A DNA stretch of 64,000 nucleotides from positions 310,001-374,000 of the forward strand of contig NZ_LAZS01000012.1 in the NCBI RefSeq assembly GCF_002007205.1, given 5' to 3'. Shown here piece by piece: positions 18,866-27,775 of this stretch (within the stretch, counting starts at the first letter, position 1; every line of letters begins with the position of its first letter). The DNA comes from Ensifer adhaerens (GTDB taxonomy: Bacteria; Pseudomonadota; Alphaproteobacteria; Rhizobiales; Rhizobiaceae). The translations under genes and the position numbers were made by a program. The notes beneath the pieces were generated by a model that made no database searches, was not told where the DNA came from, and saw only the letters and a list, made by a program, of their open reading frames with translations.

Positions 18866-19226
18866 CCCCCGCTTGTCAAGGCGAAATCTGAGTTCAAGAT
18901 TTTGGCCCGGCTCTTGCGCAATCAGAATTGGCTAGCAGCGCGCTCCTTCAATCGCCTTGCGCGAGTGTGTCTATGTGCGCGATTCAGAGGGAAACGTGCT
19001 CGGGCTTGAACAAACACGTCACGGCCGCTGTTGGCGCGGAATTCGCCAGGGTTCTTCGTCCCACCGCAGCCGCTGTCCAACAATCGCTGATGCTTTTCCC
19101 GAACAAGGCGCAGGGATAACAATAGTCATTCCAGGCGCTCAAGGCCGCACATCAAGCCAAGTTCGGCCGCCTGGGCGGCTTTCGTCAGTTTGATAGGTGT
19201 CGAGGCTTAGCCGGAGAACCAAACGG
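18866..19226. other. Interval between the amine cluster and the lyase operon
   Basis: About 360 bases separate the last gene of the FAD-oxidoreductase operon from the gntR promoter. Apart from the VOC-like remnant no gene is supported. No clear T-tailed hairpin was found, so the end of the upstream transcript is not defined. Confidence 0.4.
18957..19016 (+). pseudogene. Tail of a glyoxalase/VOC-family gene (remnant)
   Basis: The plus strand encodes ECVYVRDSEGNVLGLEQT, a very typical C-terminal strand of glyoxalase/bleomycin-resistance (VOC) proteins, where YVRDPEGNVIEL is the norm. No matching N-terminal part is visible upstream and the frame continues into unrelated residues. It lies in the 400-base interval between two minus-strand operons. 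The stretch is short, so chance resemblance is possible. Confidence 0.35.
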
Positions 19227-19469
19227 CTACGCATCACCGGTGGCTTCCAACCGGATCAGCCAATCAAATCCGACCTGGTAGCGCCGTAGAACTGCAGCGG
19301 GGTCCTCGGCATCGAGACGAGAGCAAATCCGGTAAACCTCGAGCGTCTCTGCGGTCATCAGGCCCTGCTGGTAGAAGAACACGGCCGCGGCGTAGCGGGC
19401 GCGGCCGGACCACTCTGCACCGGCCGGCAGCCTGATCATCTCCCAGTGCCGCTTCGTCTCGTCATCCAT
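19227..19469 (-). CDS. Small uncharacterised protein co-encoded with GcvT-like protein
   Basis: An 80-residue soluble protein rich in aromatic and charged residues (HWEMIRLPAGAEWSGRARYAAAV at the front, VLRRYQVGFDWLIRLEA at the end). I do not recognise a family. It starts ten bases after the GcvT-like stop with TGAGG as ribosome site, so it is translated as the fourth gene of the operon. Its size and position suggest an accessory subunit, for example a partner of the aminomethyltransferase-like or oxidoreductase proteins; that is conjecture. Confidence 0.6.
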   Translation of the reverse strand: MDDETKRHWEMIRLPAGAEWSGRARYAAAVFFYQQGLMTAETLEVYRICSRLDAEDPAAVLRRYQVGFDWLIRLEATGDA

Positions 19470-19479
19470 GCCGTTTGCC

Positions 19480-20703
19480 TCAGAAACGGCCCGGCGGGTT
19501 GGCCGAGCGGCGATCGAGCTTGACGAAGGGTCGGGCGACGATGCGCGCCCGCTTCATCAGCTTCTGATACTGCAGTTCCCGCAGCGCGTATATCTCGACC
19601 CAGAGATCATCGACAATGCGGCTGCCGTAAGGACGCGAAAGGGTGGCGATGGCGATATTCCGCTTGGCAAGCGGCGACCAGATCGCAGCGGTGACGAGCC
19701 CGACCTCCTTCTTGCCGCGATGGTAGACGATGGCTCCCTCCGCGGGGATGTTGCCTTCGATCTCGAGGCCGATGAGGATGTGCTTCAAGCTGTTCTTCTC
19801 ACGGGCGCGGAAGATCGCGTCGCGGCCGTTGAAATAGGGCTTTTCCGCATCCACCAGCCAGTCGAGGCCGATCTCGTCCGGCAAACGCTCGCGGTCTGCC
19901 CGAAGGGCCGCCTCCGCCGTGATGAAATCGGCATTGGCGACGATGAAGCCCGCTTCGATCCTGGCGCGGTTGAGCGCGTCGTAGCCGATCGCCTTCAGGC
20001 CGAAGCCGGTGCCGGCCGCCCACAGCCGGTCCCAGAGGCTCAGCGCGTGCTTGGCATCGACGAAGAGTTCGTAGCCGAGATCGCCGGTAAAGCCGGTGCG
20101 CGAGATGGTAACCGTGCCGTCGAGATGCGGGAAAGCGGAGAGCTGGAAGGGTTTCAAAGCCTCGACGCCGGCAAAGCCTGCGGCTTCGAGAACGGCAAAG
20201 GACGTTGGGCCCTGCAAGGCGACCGCTGCGATCTCATCGGTCTCTTCTGCGATCTCGACGGCAAAGCCCGCGGCGCTGTCGACAAGCCACGGCAGGTGCC
20301 GCTCCTGGCAGCAGAGGCGAAAGTCGTTTAGCCCCAGTCGAAAGAGCGTGCCGTCATCGAGCACATGGCCGTGGTCGTCGCACCAGGCGGTGTAGTGCAC
20401 GCGGCCAAGGCCGAGCTTGGCGACATTGCGCAGCGTCAGCCGGTTGAGGTAGCGCTCGGCATCCGCTCCGCGGATACGGTATTTCACCATAGGCGAGATG
20501 TCGAAGAGGGCCGCCGTCGAGCGGATCGCGAAATATTCGAGTTCGGTGTCGAAGATCGAGTGCGGCGCCTTGTAGCCGGCCCAACTGTACCAGTCGTTGG
20601 TCTCGCTCAGAGCGGCAAGCCGCGCGTGAAAGGGCGTCTCCAGCCGCGGCGTCTGGATATGGCCTTGGGCTGCGCGGCGAAGGGCGGTCAGATGCATCAT
20701 CAT
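19480..20703 (-). CDS. GcvT-like aminomethyltransferase-family protein
   Basis: A 407-residue folate-binding protein of the glycine-cleavage T / YgfZ / dimethylglycine-oxidase C-domain family. Diagnostic stretches are ALFDISPMVKYRIRGADA (residues 65-85), ISRTGFTGDLGYELFV near 200 and LNRARIEAGFIV near 245. Free-standing members take a one-carbon unit from a demethylation reaction to tetrahydrofolate. Its ATG overlaps the stop of the upstream FAD oxidoreductase by four bases (ATGA), so the two are translationally coupled. Together with the Rieske oxygenase and the oxidoreductases this supports breakdown of an N-methylated compound. It is not the housekeeping GcvT, which would sit with gcvH and gcvP. 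Confidence 0.85.
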   Translation of the reverse strand: MMMHLTALRRAAQGHIQTPRLETPFHARLAALSETNDWYSWAGYKAPHSIFDTELEYFAIRSTAALFDISPMVKYRIRGADAERYLNRLTLRNVAKLGLGRVHYTAWCDDHGHVLDDGTLFRLGLNDFRLCCQERHLPWLVDSAAGFAVEIAEETDEIAAVALQGPTSFAVLEAAGFAGVEALKPFQLSAFPHLDGTVTISRTGFTGDLGYELFVDAKHALSLWDRLWAAGTGFGLKAIGYDALNRARIEAGFIVANADFITAEAALRADRERLPDEIGLDWLVDAEKPYFNGRDAIFRAREKNSLKHILIGLEIEGNIPAEGAIVYHRGKKEVGLVTAAIWSPLAKRNIAIATLSRPYGSRIVDDLWVEIYALRELQYQKLMKRARIVARPFVKLDRRSANPPGRF

Positions 20704-22253
20704 GCGCGTTTCTCCGAAATGACCTTGCGTGCTGCAAGCAGGCCGGGCAGGCCCGAGATGCCACCCCCCGGATGCGAGCCGGCGCTCGCGAGATAAAGGC
20801 CGCGGAGTGGCGTCGCGTAGCCGGACGCCGCGTTGACGGGGCGGTTGACGAGAAGCTGGTCCGCCTGGAGTTCGCCGTGATGCCAGTGTCCGCCCGGCAG
20901 GTTGTAGCGCTCCTCGATATCGGCGGGTGTCAGCAGGCTGACGGCGACGATGCTGTCGCCAAGACCCGGCGCGTAGCGTTCCAGCGTCTCAAGCACGATT
21001 TTCTGGAAGGCCGGTTTGCCTTTCTCCCAACCGTCGGCCAGCGCATAGGGGGCAAACTCGACGAGGGCCGAGAGGGTACAGCCGCCGGAAGGTGCAAGCG
21101 ATGGATCGCTCAGGCTCGGCAGCGTGATCTCCATCACGGGGTCGTTGGAGAACTGGCCGTATTTCGCCGGATTGAAGGCCTCTTCGACGTGGTCGACCGA
21201 CCGGGCGATCACCAGACGGCCGCTGAGATCGGCGGCAGCCGCGCCGGGAAACTCCGGCACGCGCTCGAGCGCCAGGTCGAGCTTCGCGACGTTGCCTCTC
21301 GAGCGGATGTTGCCGATGGCACGGCGGAAACCCGTGCCGATCTCGGCCGGATCAGTAAGGCTCAGGAAAGTCGACTTCGGATGGATTGCCGAGACGACCG
21401 CGCCCGCCTCAAGCGTTTCGCCCGAGGAAAGCACGATGCCGGTTGCGCGACCGCGATCGGCGATGATGCGTGCGACCGGTGTACCGGTCCTGATCGTGAC
21501 ACCCGCGTGGATCGCTGCAGCCTCGAAGGCGGCAGCCGCCGATCGCCCGCCACTGTTGGCGACGACTTGCGCACCGGTGACGCCCCGCATTTCGCCCGTC
21601 AGGCGATAGTAGAGGCCGAGCAAAGAGGTCGGCGAACGGGGCCCGAGATGGATGCCGAGCGTGGCGTCGAAGGCAAGCAGCGCCTTCAGCCGGTCGTCGG
21701 TCAGATATTCGTCGGCGGTATCGGCGACATTCATCAGGAGCATGCGCAGGAAGTCTCGGCTCTCTTCACGCCCCTTGCGCAGGAGCCCGAGTCCGGCGCC
21801 GGCCAGCGTCGCGAAGTCGGCAAGCGCCATCTCGCCGATTTCCGGCGGGCGCCGCCTGAGGAAGCGCTTCAGGATCGTCGCCTGGAAAACCAGCTTGCCG
21901 CGCAGCTCTTTGAAACGTTTTGCTTCCTCTTGCGAGACGCCGTCGATCACTTCGCCGTAGCCGCCGCGCAGCACTGCATGGCGACCTGTCGGCGAGAGCA
22001 CGACGGTCGGCGCCGGCTCGCTGCGCCTGTCATCGAGTGAAAGGGCCGCGGCCACTTCCGGGTCGAGCCGGTTGACGATGTGGGCAAGGCCGGGGCTGGA
22101 AAAGCCCGGGTGGAAGTCATAGCCGCGCGCCACGCCGCCGAGCGCGTCGTTCGCTTCGACGAGCAGGACCTTGCGGCCGGAGCGAGCCAGGAAGGTGGCG
22201 GCGGTCAGGCCATTGTGGCCGCCGCCGATGACGATGGCATCAAATGACGTCAT
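20700..22253 (-). CDS. FAD-dependent oxidoreductase, phytoene-desaturase-like (second copy)
   Basis: A 517-residue flavoprotein of the phytoene dehydrogenase/amine oxidase superfamily (COG1233-like). The FAD-binding Rossmann motif is IVIGGGHNGLTAATFLARSG at the N-terminus with the ribose-binding acid in LLVEANDALGG. The C-terminal FAD motif is GLYLASAGSHPGGGISGLPG. Carotenoid genes are absent, so desaturation of carotenoids is unlikely; oxidation of an amine or alkyl chain is more in keeping with the GcvT-like, Rieske and aminotransferase neighbours. It overlaps the upstream homologue by 14 bases and the GcvT-like gene by four. The pair probably arose by duplication and may form a heteromer. 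Confidence 0.85.
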   Translation of the reverse strand: MTSFDAIVIGGGHNGLTAATFLARSGRKVLLVEANDALGGVARGYDFHPGFSSPGLAHIVNRLDPEVAAALSLDDRRSEPAPTVVLSPTGRHAVLRGGYGEVIDGVSQEEAKRFKELRGKLVFQATILKRFLRRRPPEIGEMALADFATLAGAGLGLLRKGREESRDFLRMLLMNVADTADEYLTDDRLKALLAFDATLGIHLGPRSPTSLLGLYYRLTGEMRGVTGAQVVANSGGRSAAAAFEAAAIHAGVTIRTGTPVARIIADRGRATGIVLSSGETLEAGAVVSAIHPKSTFLSLTDPAEIGTGFRRAIGNIRSRGNVAKLDLALERVPEFPGAAAADLSGRLVIARSVDHVEEAFNPAKYGQFSNDPVMEITLPSLSDPSLAPSGGCTLSALVEFAPYALADGWEKGKPAFQKIVLETLERYAPGLGDSIVAVSLLTPADIEERYNLPGGHWHHGELQADQLLVNRPVNAASGYATPLRGLYLASAGSHPGGGISGLPGLLAARKVISEKRA

Positions 22254-23862
22254 GGGCGAGGCTCATCTTGTTTGAGGGCGTGTGGCGCAGGTCGCGCAGG
22301 ATTTCGGCGGCGGCATTGCGGCCGGGTGCTCCCATGACGCCGCCGCCCGGATGAGTCGATGAGCCGCAGATATAAAGTCCGCGCACGGGGCTGCGATACT
22401 GCGCGTAGCCGGGAACCGGACGGTTGAAGAGCAACTGGTCGAAGGTGAGTTCGCCCTGGAAGATGTTGCCTTCCGTCAGCCCCACCTCCTGTTCGATCTC
22501 GCGCGGCGTGCGCACCTCCATGTGCAGGATGCGCTCGCGGAAGCCCGGCGAATAGTCGCTGATCTGTTTGATCACCGTCTCGGCGAAGGCGTCACGATCG
22601 GCGTCGGTCCAGTCCCGGCCCTCCACTTTCGGCGGACAGTACTGCACGAAGCAGGACACGAAGTGTTTGCCGGGCGGTGCCATCGTCGGATCGAGTGTCG
22701 TCGGGATCATCATGTCGACGAAGGGGTCGGCCGACCAGCGCCCGGCCTTCCAGTCGTCATAGGCGCGTTCCATCCGTTCGACGCTGTCGGTGAAATGCAG
22801 GTCGCCGCGGATGCAGGCAGAACCCGCCGGCAGCGCCGGGAATTCCGGCAGGCTGTCGAGCGCGATGTTGAGCTTGCCGGAGGAGCCGCGCATCTTGAAG
22901 TGGCGAACACGGTGGACGAAGCGCTCGGGCAGGGCATCCTCGTCGACGAGCTTCAGGAAGGTGCGTTTGACGTCGGCGTTGGAGACGACGAGATTGCCGA
23001 GCACTTCCTCGCCATCGGCAAGCACAGCACCCTGGGCGCGGTCGCCACGGGTCAACACCTTGCTGACATCGGCGCCGGTGCGGATCGTGCCGCCTGAGGC
23101 CTGAAACGAGGAGGCGAGCGCCTTGGTGACCGCACCCATGCCGCCGCGGGCATAACCCCAGGCGCCGACCGAGCCGTCGACTTCGCCCATATAGTGATGC
23201 AGAAGCACATAGGCCGTGCCCGGCGACATCGGCCCGAGCGCCGTACCGATGATGCCAGAAAGAGCCAGATAGGCCTTGATCACGTCGGTCTCGAAATATT
23301 CGTCGAGGAAATTGGCGATCGACATCGTCCAAAAGCGCAGGGTCGCCGCCATCTCGGCGGCCGAGAATTCGCCGAACTTCTTCGCGAGATAGATCAATTC
23401 GGAAATGTCACGCGGCTTGAAGCTGAACGGATCAGGCGCGGTGCGCATCAGAAGCGGCTGGATGAACCGGCACTGGCGGGTGACGCCGCGGGCGTAGCGC
23501 TCATAGGCCTCGGCATCGCGCTTGGAATAACGCGCGAATTCGCGGCGGTGGGAATCGTGATCGCGATAGGAGGCGAGATAATCGCCGTCGCGGGTAAAGA
23601 CCGCGCCGCCTTCGTAGGAGATGACCTGCAGTCCGTGTTTGGGCAGTTCGAGATCACGCATGATCTCCGGGCGAAAGAGTGAACAGACGTAGGAACAGTT
23701 CGAATAGAGGAAGCCGGGAGTGAGCTCGCGGCTGGTCGCAGCACCCCCAACCCAATCATTCTTTTCAAGCACGACGACATTCAGCCCGGCGCGCTGCAGA
23801 TAGCAGGCGGCGACCAGGCCGTTATGTCCTCCTCCGATCATCACCACGTCGTATTTTTTCAT
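22240..23862 (-). CDS. FAD-dependent oxidoreductase, phytoene-desaturase-like (first copy)
   Basis: A 540-residue paralogue of the preceding flavoprotein. N-terminal FAD motif VMIGGGHNGLVAACYLQRAG, acid in VVLEKNDWVGGAATS, C-terminal motif GLYICGSSTHPGGGVMGAPG. It differs from its partner by inserted stretches such as CSLFRPEIMRDLELPKHGL. The start at 23862 has AAGGGGAG five bases upstream; the nominal frame runs to 23886. It is the first gene of a four-gene minus-strand operon whose promoter carries one of three shared palindromes (23922-23944). Substrate is unknown. Confidence 0.86.
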   Translation of the reverse strand: MKKYDVVMIGGGHNGLVAACYLQRAGLNVVVLEKNDWVGGAATSRELTPGFLYSNCSYVCSLFRPEIMRDLELPKHGLQVISYEGGAVFTRDGDYLASYRDHDSHRREFARYSKRDAEAYERYARGVTRQCRFIQPLLMRTAPDPFSFKPRDISELIYLAKKFGEFSAAEMAATLRFWTMSIANFLDEYFETDVIKAYLALSGIIGTALGPMSPGTAYVLLHHYMGEVDGSVGAWGYARGGMGAVTKALASSFQASGGTIRTGADVSKVLTRGDRAQGAVLADGEEVLGNLVVSNADVKRTFLKLVDEDALPERFVHRVRHFKMRGSSGKLNIALDSLPEFPALPAGSACIRGDLHFTDSVERMERAYDDWKAGRWSADPFVDMMIPTTLDPTMAPPGKHFVSCFVQYCPPKVEGRDWTDADRDAFAETVIKQISDYSPGFRERILHMEVRTPREIEQEVGLTEGNIFQGELTFDQLLFNRPVPGYAQYRSPVRGLYICGSSTHPGGGVMGAPGRNAAAEILRDLRHTPSNKMSLAHDVI

Positions 23863-23921
23863 GTGGCTCCCCTTGTCGTTGATCAAAAAATGACACGGAA
23901 AGCAGAATGTTGTCCATCCAT

Positions 23922-23944
23922 TTTGAATGAGCGTTCAGCAAATA
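23922..23944 (+). promoter_or_regulatory. BetI-like operator A (divergent FAD-operon / methyltransferase promoter)
   Basis: The plus strand reads TTGAATGA-G-CGTTCAGC followed by AAATA. It agrees at 19 of 20 positions with the box before the Rieske gene (minus strand) and partly with the box before the permease and aminotransferase genes. The core TGAAYGNNCRTTCA is an imperfect palindrome like those bound by TetR-type BetI repressors. The TetR gene starts 0.9 kb away in the plus-strand operon served by this region. Confidence 0.7.
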
Positions 23945-24007
23945 TGTTGCAATCCTCTGATAATGCGATAGGATTTTTAGCAAGGGTTGATATGGCCAGG
24001 AGTTTGG

Positions 24008-24817
24008 ATGTCGTCGGTCGATCAAGAAACGGGACACGCCGTCGAATACGACGATACGGCCATCCGTTTTCTCGAGGTGCTGTGGGGTGAGGGGTACCTC
24101 TCGCCGGGCGGTCCCGAAGAGGTCGACCGTGTACTTCTCGGGCTCGATCTTTCGGGCAAGCGCATCCTTGACTTCGGCTGCGGCGCCGGCGGCGTGACAT
24201 TGCATATCGCCAAAACCTATCGTCCGGCGGCGATCACCGGTTTCGACGTTGAGGCGCCGGTCATCGCACATGCGCGGGAGGCGGCGGAGCGCGCAGGGGC
24301 CGTGGGCGTCTCTTTCATCCAGTCGCCACCGGGACCGCTGCCCTTCATGGACGGCAGCTTCGACGTCGTTTTTTCCAAGGACGCGCTCGTTCATGTGCCC
24401 GACAAGAGGGCGCTGTTTCGCGAGATCTTTCGCGTGCTTTCGCCCGGCGGCATCTTTGCCGCTTCCGACTGGTTGATTGCGCATGACGACGAGCCCTCGG
24501 ACGACATGAAGGCCTATCTTGCGGCCGAGGGCCTGAGCTTCGGTATGGCTTCGGCGGCAACCTATCTCGCCGCGATGACGGCGGCCGGCTTCACCGCGAC
24601 GCACGCGGAAAACCGCAATGCGTGGTATCGCGACGTGGCGCGGGAGGAGTTTTCACGCCTTAAGGGAGCCTTGCATTCAGCCGCCGTGGCAGCGGTCGGA
24701 GAAGCCTATGTGGCCAAGAATATCCGGACTTGGACGGCCATGCAGAAGGTGCTTGACAGCGGAGAGCATTGTCCCACTCATCTGCGTGGCATCAAGCCGA
24801 TGCGGCGTGGGGCATGA
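24008..24817 (+). CDS. SAM-dependent N-methyltransferase candidate (PMT/dimethylglycine-methyltransferase-like)
   Basis: A 269-residue class I methyltransferase. Motif I is [13 protein letters not shown] (near residue 50), the acidic end of strand 2 is TGFDVEAP, motif IV/post-IV reads [19 protein letters not shown] and motif VI is [16 protein letters not shown]. The [12 protein letters not shown] stretch strongly recalls phosphoethanolamine and glycine/sarcosine N-methyltransferases, where the acidic residue after the serine contacts the amine. AGGAG six bases before the ATG fixes the start; a TTG at 23987 is a weak alternative. It leads a plus-strand operon with the TetR regulator and a binding protein. 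Its presence in what otherwise looks like a demethylating cluster is odd and may indicate methyl-group shuffling. Confidence 0.8.
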   Translation: MSSVDQETGHAVEYDDTAIRFLEVLWGEGYLSPGGPEEVDRVLLGLDLSGKRILDFGCGAGGVTLHIAKTYRPAAITGFDVEAPVIAHAREAAERAGAVGVSFIQSPPGPLPFMDGSFDVVFSKDALVHVPDKRALFREIFRVLSPGGIFAASDWLIAHDDEPSDDMKAYLAAEGLSFGMASAATYLAAMTAAGFTATHAENRNAWYRDVAREEFSRLKGALHSAAVAAVGEAYVAKNIRTWTAMQKVLDSGEHCPTHLRGIKPMRRGA

Positions 24818-24818
24818 C

Positions 24819-25517
24819 ATGCATCTGCGCCTGAAGAAGAACGAGACGGCGGTACGGATGAAACTCACCCCTGAAGTGCAGGAAGCGGCGGAAGGCGAAA
24901 AGCGCGGCCGCAAGGCCTCGAAGGAAACCCGGCGGCAACAGTTGATCGAAGCGACGATCGATTCGCTGGCAAAACGCGGTTATTCGGAAACGACGCTCGC
25001 CGACGTTGCCGATGGCGCCAGCCTGTCGCGTGGCATCGTCAACTTCCATTTCGAGAGCAAGGAAAAGCTCTTGATCGCCACGCTGCAATACATGGCCGAC
25101 GAATATGCCGCCAATTGGGGGGCAGCGCTCGAAAAGGCCGGCGACAAGGCTGCGGCGCAGCTCTGGGCCCTCGTTGCCTGCGATTTCGATCGCAAGATCT
25201 GCACCAAGCGCAAACTTGCGGCCTGGTGTGCCTTCTGGGGCGAGGCGAAGTCGCGGCCGACCTACCAGGCGCTCTGCGGCGCGCGCGACGTGAAGTACCA
25301 GGAGATCTTCCTGGCGCTTTGCCACACGCTCAAGGACGAGGGCGGTTACGCCTATGAACCCGAGGGTATGACGCTGGCACTCTGCGCATCGATGGAAGGG
25401 CTGTGGCTGCGGCTGATGATGGGCGATGGCCTGACGCGCGAAAAGGCGCACGCGGCAGCTGTCGAATATTTGCTCGTCGCCTTTCCCAGGCATTTCACCC
25501 GGGAAGGGCCGAAATAG
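24819..25517 (+). CDS. TetR/AcrR-family regulator, BetI-like
   Basis: A 232-residue repressor-type protein with a charged leader and a TetR helix-turn-helix at about residues 35-80 (RRQQLIEATIDSLAKRGYSE, TTLADVADGASLSRGIVNFH, FHFESKEKLLIATL). The IEATIDSLAKRG and GIVNFHF elements are closest to BetI, the choline-responsive repressor, and the C-terminal domain is of the same length. The ATG follows the methyltransferase stop by one base; an ATG at 24858 would trim 13 residues. It is the natural candidate to bind the three palindromes at 23.9, 29.7 and 32.5 kb. The ligand is probably a cationic amine. Confidence 0.87.
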   Translation: MHLRLKKNETAVRMKLTPEVQEAAEGEKRGRKASKETRRQQLIEATIDSLAKRGYSETTLADVADGASLSRGIVNFHFESKEKLLIATLQYMADEYAANWGAALEKAGDKAAAQLWALVACDFDRKICTKRKLAAWCAFWGEAKSRPTYQALCGARDVKYQEIFLALCHTLKDEGGYAYEPEGMTLALCASMEGLWLRLMMGDGLTREKAHAAAVEYLLVAFPRHFTREGPK

Positions 25518-25557
25518 GGAACGATAACGCCGGAATGGCCGAATGGAGGAGGTTGGC

Positions 25558-26640
25558 ATGACATTGGTGAACGCGTGCAGGCAAATCTTGGGAGGCGCCT
25601 TCATCGCCTCGCTCGTCTCAACCACCGCCCTGCCGGCGCTTGCCGCCGAAAATCTCACGATCTTCGATTGGTCCGGCTATGAGGACCCGGCATTCCACCC
25701 GTCCTACACCGCCAAGCACGGCGACGAGCCCGACTTCAGCTTCTTTGGCGATGAGGAAGAAGCCTTTCAGAAACTCCGTTCCGGCTTCAAGGCCGACCTT
25801 GCCCATCCTTGTTCGCAGAGTGTCGCGAAGTGGCGCGAGGCAGGGCTGATCGAGCCGCTCGATACCTCGAAGCTCACCTTCTGGAACGATATCGACCCGG
25901 GTATCGCGGCGATGAAGGGGCTGATGACGACGCCGGATGGCAAGGCCTGGCTGCTTCCCTTCGAGTGGGGCAACACGGTTCTGACCTATCGCACCGACAC
26001 TGTGAAAGAAGACGAGGTCAAATCGCTCAAGGCCTTTGCCGATCCGAAGTTCAAGGACCGGGTTTCGATCGGCGACAATGTCGATGACGCCTACGCGCTG
26101 GCGAGCCTTGCCATCGGCGTCAAGGACTGGACGACGATGACGGACGAGCAGTTCAAGCAGGCCTCTGACTTCCTGCGCGAGGTGCACAAAAACGTGCGTC
26201 TCTACTGGACCGACAACACCGACCTGAGCCAGGCGATCGCCAGCGGCGAGGTCGATCTCGCCTGGGCCTGGAACGAGACGGCGACGACGCTTCAGGCCGA
26301 TGGTGTTCCGGCCGCGATCAAGAAGGATACATCAGAGGGGCTTTCGACCTGGGTCTGCGGCTATGTCCGGCTCAAGGGCGGGCGGGCGCCGGTCGAGGAA
26401 CAATATGACTACCTGAATTCAATCACCGATCCGGCGATCACGTCCTACATGGTCGAGTCCTGGGGCTACGGTCATGCGAACGCCCGCGGCATGGCGCAGG
26501 TCGATCCGAAGATCCTTGCCGACAAGGGTTATGCCGACGTCTCGAAATTCCTCGCCAACACGCTGTTCCAGTCACCGATGCCGATCGAGCTGCGCCAGCG
26601 CATGATCGCCGAATTCGAGAAGATCAAGTCGGGCTATTGA
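25558..26640 (+). CDS. ABC transporter substrate-binding protein, spermidine/putrescine (PotD) type
   Basis: A 360-residue periplasmic protein with a signal peptide ending at LPALAAEN. Family marks are LTIFDWSGYEDPAF directly after it, the DEEEAFQKL region, WLLPFEWGNTVLTYRTD near residue 140 and WAWNETATTL near 235; the tryptophan and acidic residues of such sites form a cage for cationic amines. An excellent ribosome site (GGAGGAGG) sits five bases before the ATG, which lies inside the longer nominal frame from 25543. It is transcribed with methyltransferase and TetR, facing the ATPase and permease genes of the same importer. The ligand is probably a quaternary ammonium or polyamine compound. 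Confidence 0.9.
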   Translation: MTLVNACRQILGGAFIASLVSTTALPALAAENLTIFDWSGYEDPAFHPSYTAKHGDEPDFSFFGDEEEAFQKLRSGFKADLAHPCSQSVAKWREAGLIEPLDTSKLTFWNDIDPGIAAMKGLMTTPDGKAWLLPFEWGNTVLTYRTDTVKEDEVKSLKAFADPKFKDRVSIGDNVDDAYALASLAIGVKDWTTMTDEQFKQASDFLREVHKNVRLYWTDNTDLSQAIASGEVDLAWAWNETATTLQADGVPAAIKKDTSEGLSTWVCGYVRLKGGRAPVEEQYDYLNSITDPAITSYMVESWGYGHANARGMAQVDPKILADKGYADVSKFLANTLFQSPMPIELRQRMIAEFEKIKSGY

Positions 26641-26686
26641 GCAGGGAATGGGGCGGGTCGTGGTTCACGGCTCGCCTAAACCTTTG

Positions 26687-27775
26687 TCAGTCGGCAACGG
26701 CGACCAGCGCGTCCGGATCGTAAGCAAGCCGCACCGTATCGCCGACCGGAATGTCGTCGGCGCCGAAATTGTTGGTTTCCGAAACCGAGAGCGGCTGCTC
26801 GAGGCCGGGAATGTCGACGATCAAGTGGGTGATTTCTCCGAAATAGTGGCGGTCGACGACCTTGCCGGCGACCTCGAAGTCGGAGTGGGCATCGTCCCAG
26901 AGAACGCGCAGCCGCTCCGGCCGGATGCCGATCGTCGCCGCGCCGTTGCGCGCGACGAAGCCGAGCGGCTTGTCGACCGTGACGCCGCCGAAACGCGGGG
27001 TCTCGACGGAGATACGGGTCGCCGTCTCGTTGGTGACGCGGGCCTTCATGAAATTCATGCCGCCGAGGAAATCCGCGACCTGCCGCGTGTTCGGGCGCTG
27101 GTAGATTTCCTTGGGTGTCGCCACTTGCGCGATCTGGCCGCCGAACATCACGGCGATGCGGTCGGAAAGCGCCAACGCCTCATATTGATCGTGAGTGACG
27201 AGGATAAAGGTAATGCCGACGGCGCGCTGCAGCGTGCGCAGCTCCACCTGCATTTCCTCGCGCAGCTTCTTGTCGAGCGCCGACAGCGGCTCATCGAGCA
27301 GCAGAACCTTCGGGCGCATCACCAGCGCGCGCGCCAGGGCAACGCGCTGGCGCTGGCCGCCTGAAAGCTCATGCGCCCGGCGCTTGCCGAGATGGCCAAG
27401 CCGGACCTGTTCGAGGGCAGCGGCGACGCGCCGGCGCTCCTCGGCGGCATCGAGCTTCAGCCGCTTCAGGCCATAGGCGACATTCTCCTCGACATTAAGA
27501 TGCGGGAAGATCGCATAGTTCTGGAAGACCATATTGGTCGGCCGGCGGTTCGGCGGCACGCCGATCACCGATTGCCCGTCGATGCGGATGTCGCCTTCGG
27601 TTGGCGTGTCGAAGCCGGCGATCGAGCGCAGGAGCGTGGTCTTGCCGCAGCCGGAAGGGCCGAGCAGCGAGAAGAATTCGCCGGCGGCGATGTCGAGCGA
27701 GACATTATCGAGCGCCTTGTAGATGCCGTAGAACTTGTTGACGCCTTCAATCGCGATCATCGGTTTATCAGGCAT
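26687..27775 (-). CDS. ABC transporter ATP-binding protein, PotA type
   Basis: A 362-residue ATPase with Walker A GPSGCGKTT, signature LSGGQRQR, Walker B VLLLDEP and switch VTHDQYEAL. The C-terminal TOBE domain includes TIGIRPERLRV. The Q-loop FQNYAIFPHL is typical of polyamine systems. It ends 46 bases from the stop of the convergent binding-protein gene, and its start overlaps the PotC-type gene by eight bases. Confidence 0.92.
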   Translation of the reverse strand: MPDKPMIAIEGVNKFYGIYKALDNVSLDIAAGEFFSLLGPSGCGKTTLLRSIAGFDTPTEGDIRIDGQSVIGVPPNRRPTNMVFQNYAIFPHLNVEENVAYGLKRLKLDAAEERRRVAAALEQVRLGHLGKRRAHELSGGQRQRVALARALVMRPKVLLLDEPLSALDKKLREEMQVELRTLQRAVGITFILVTHDQYEALALSDRIAVMFGGQIAQVATPKEIYQRPNTRQVADFLGGMNFMKARVTNETATRISVETPRFGGVTVDKPLGFVARNGAATIGIRPERLRVLWDDAHSDFEVAGKVVDRHYFGEITHLIVDIPGLEQPLSVSETNNFGADDIPVGDTVRLAYDPDALVAVAD

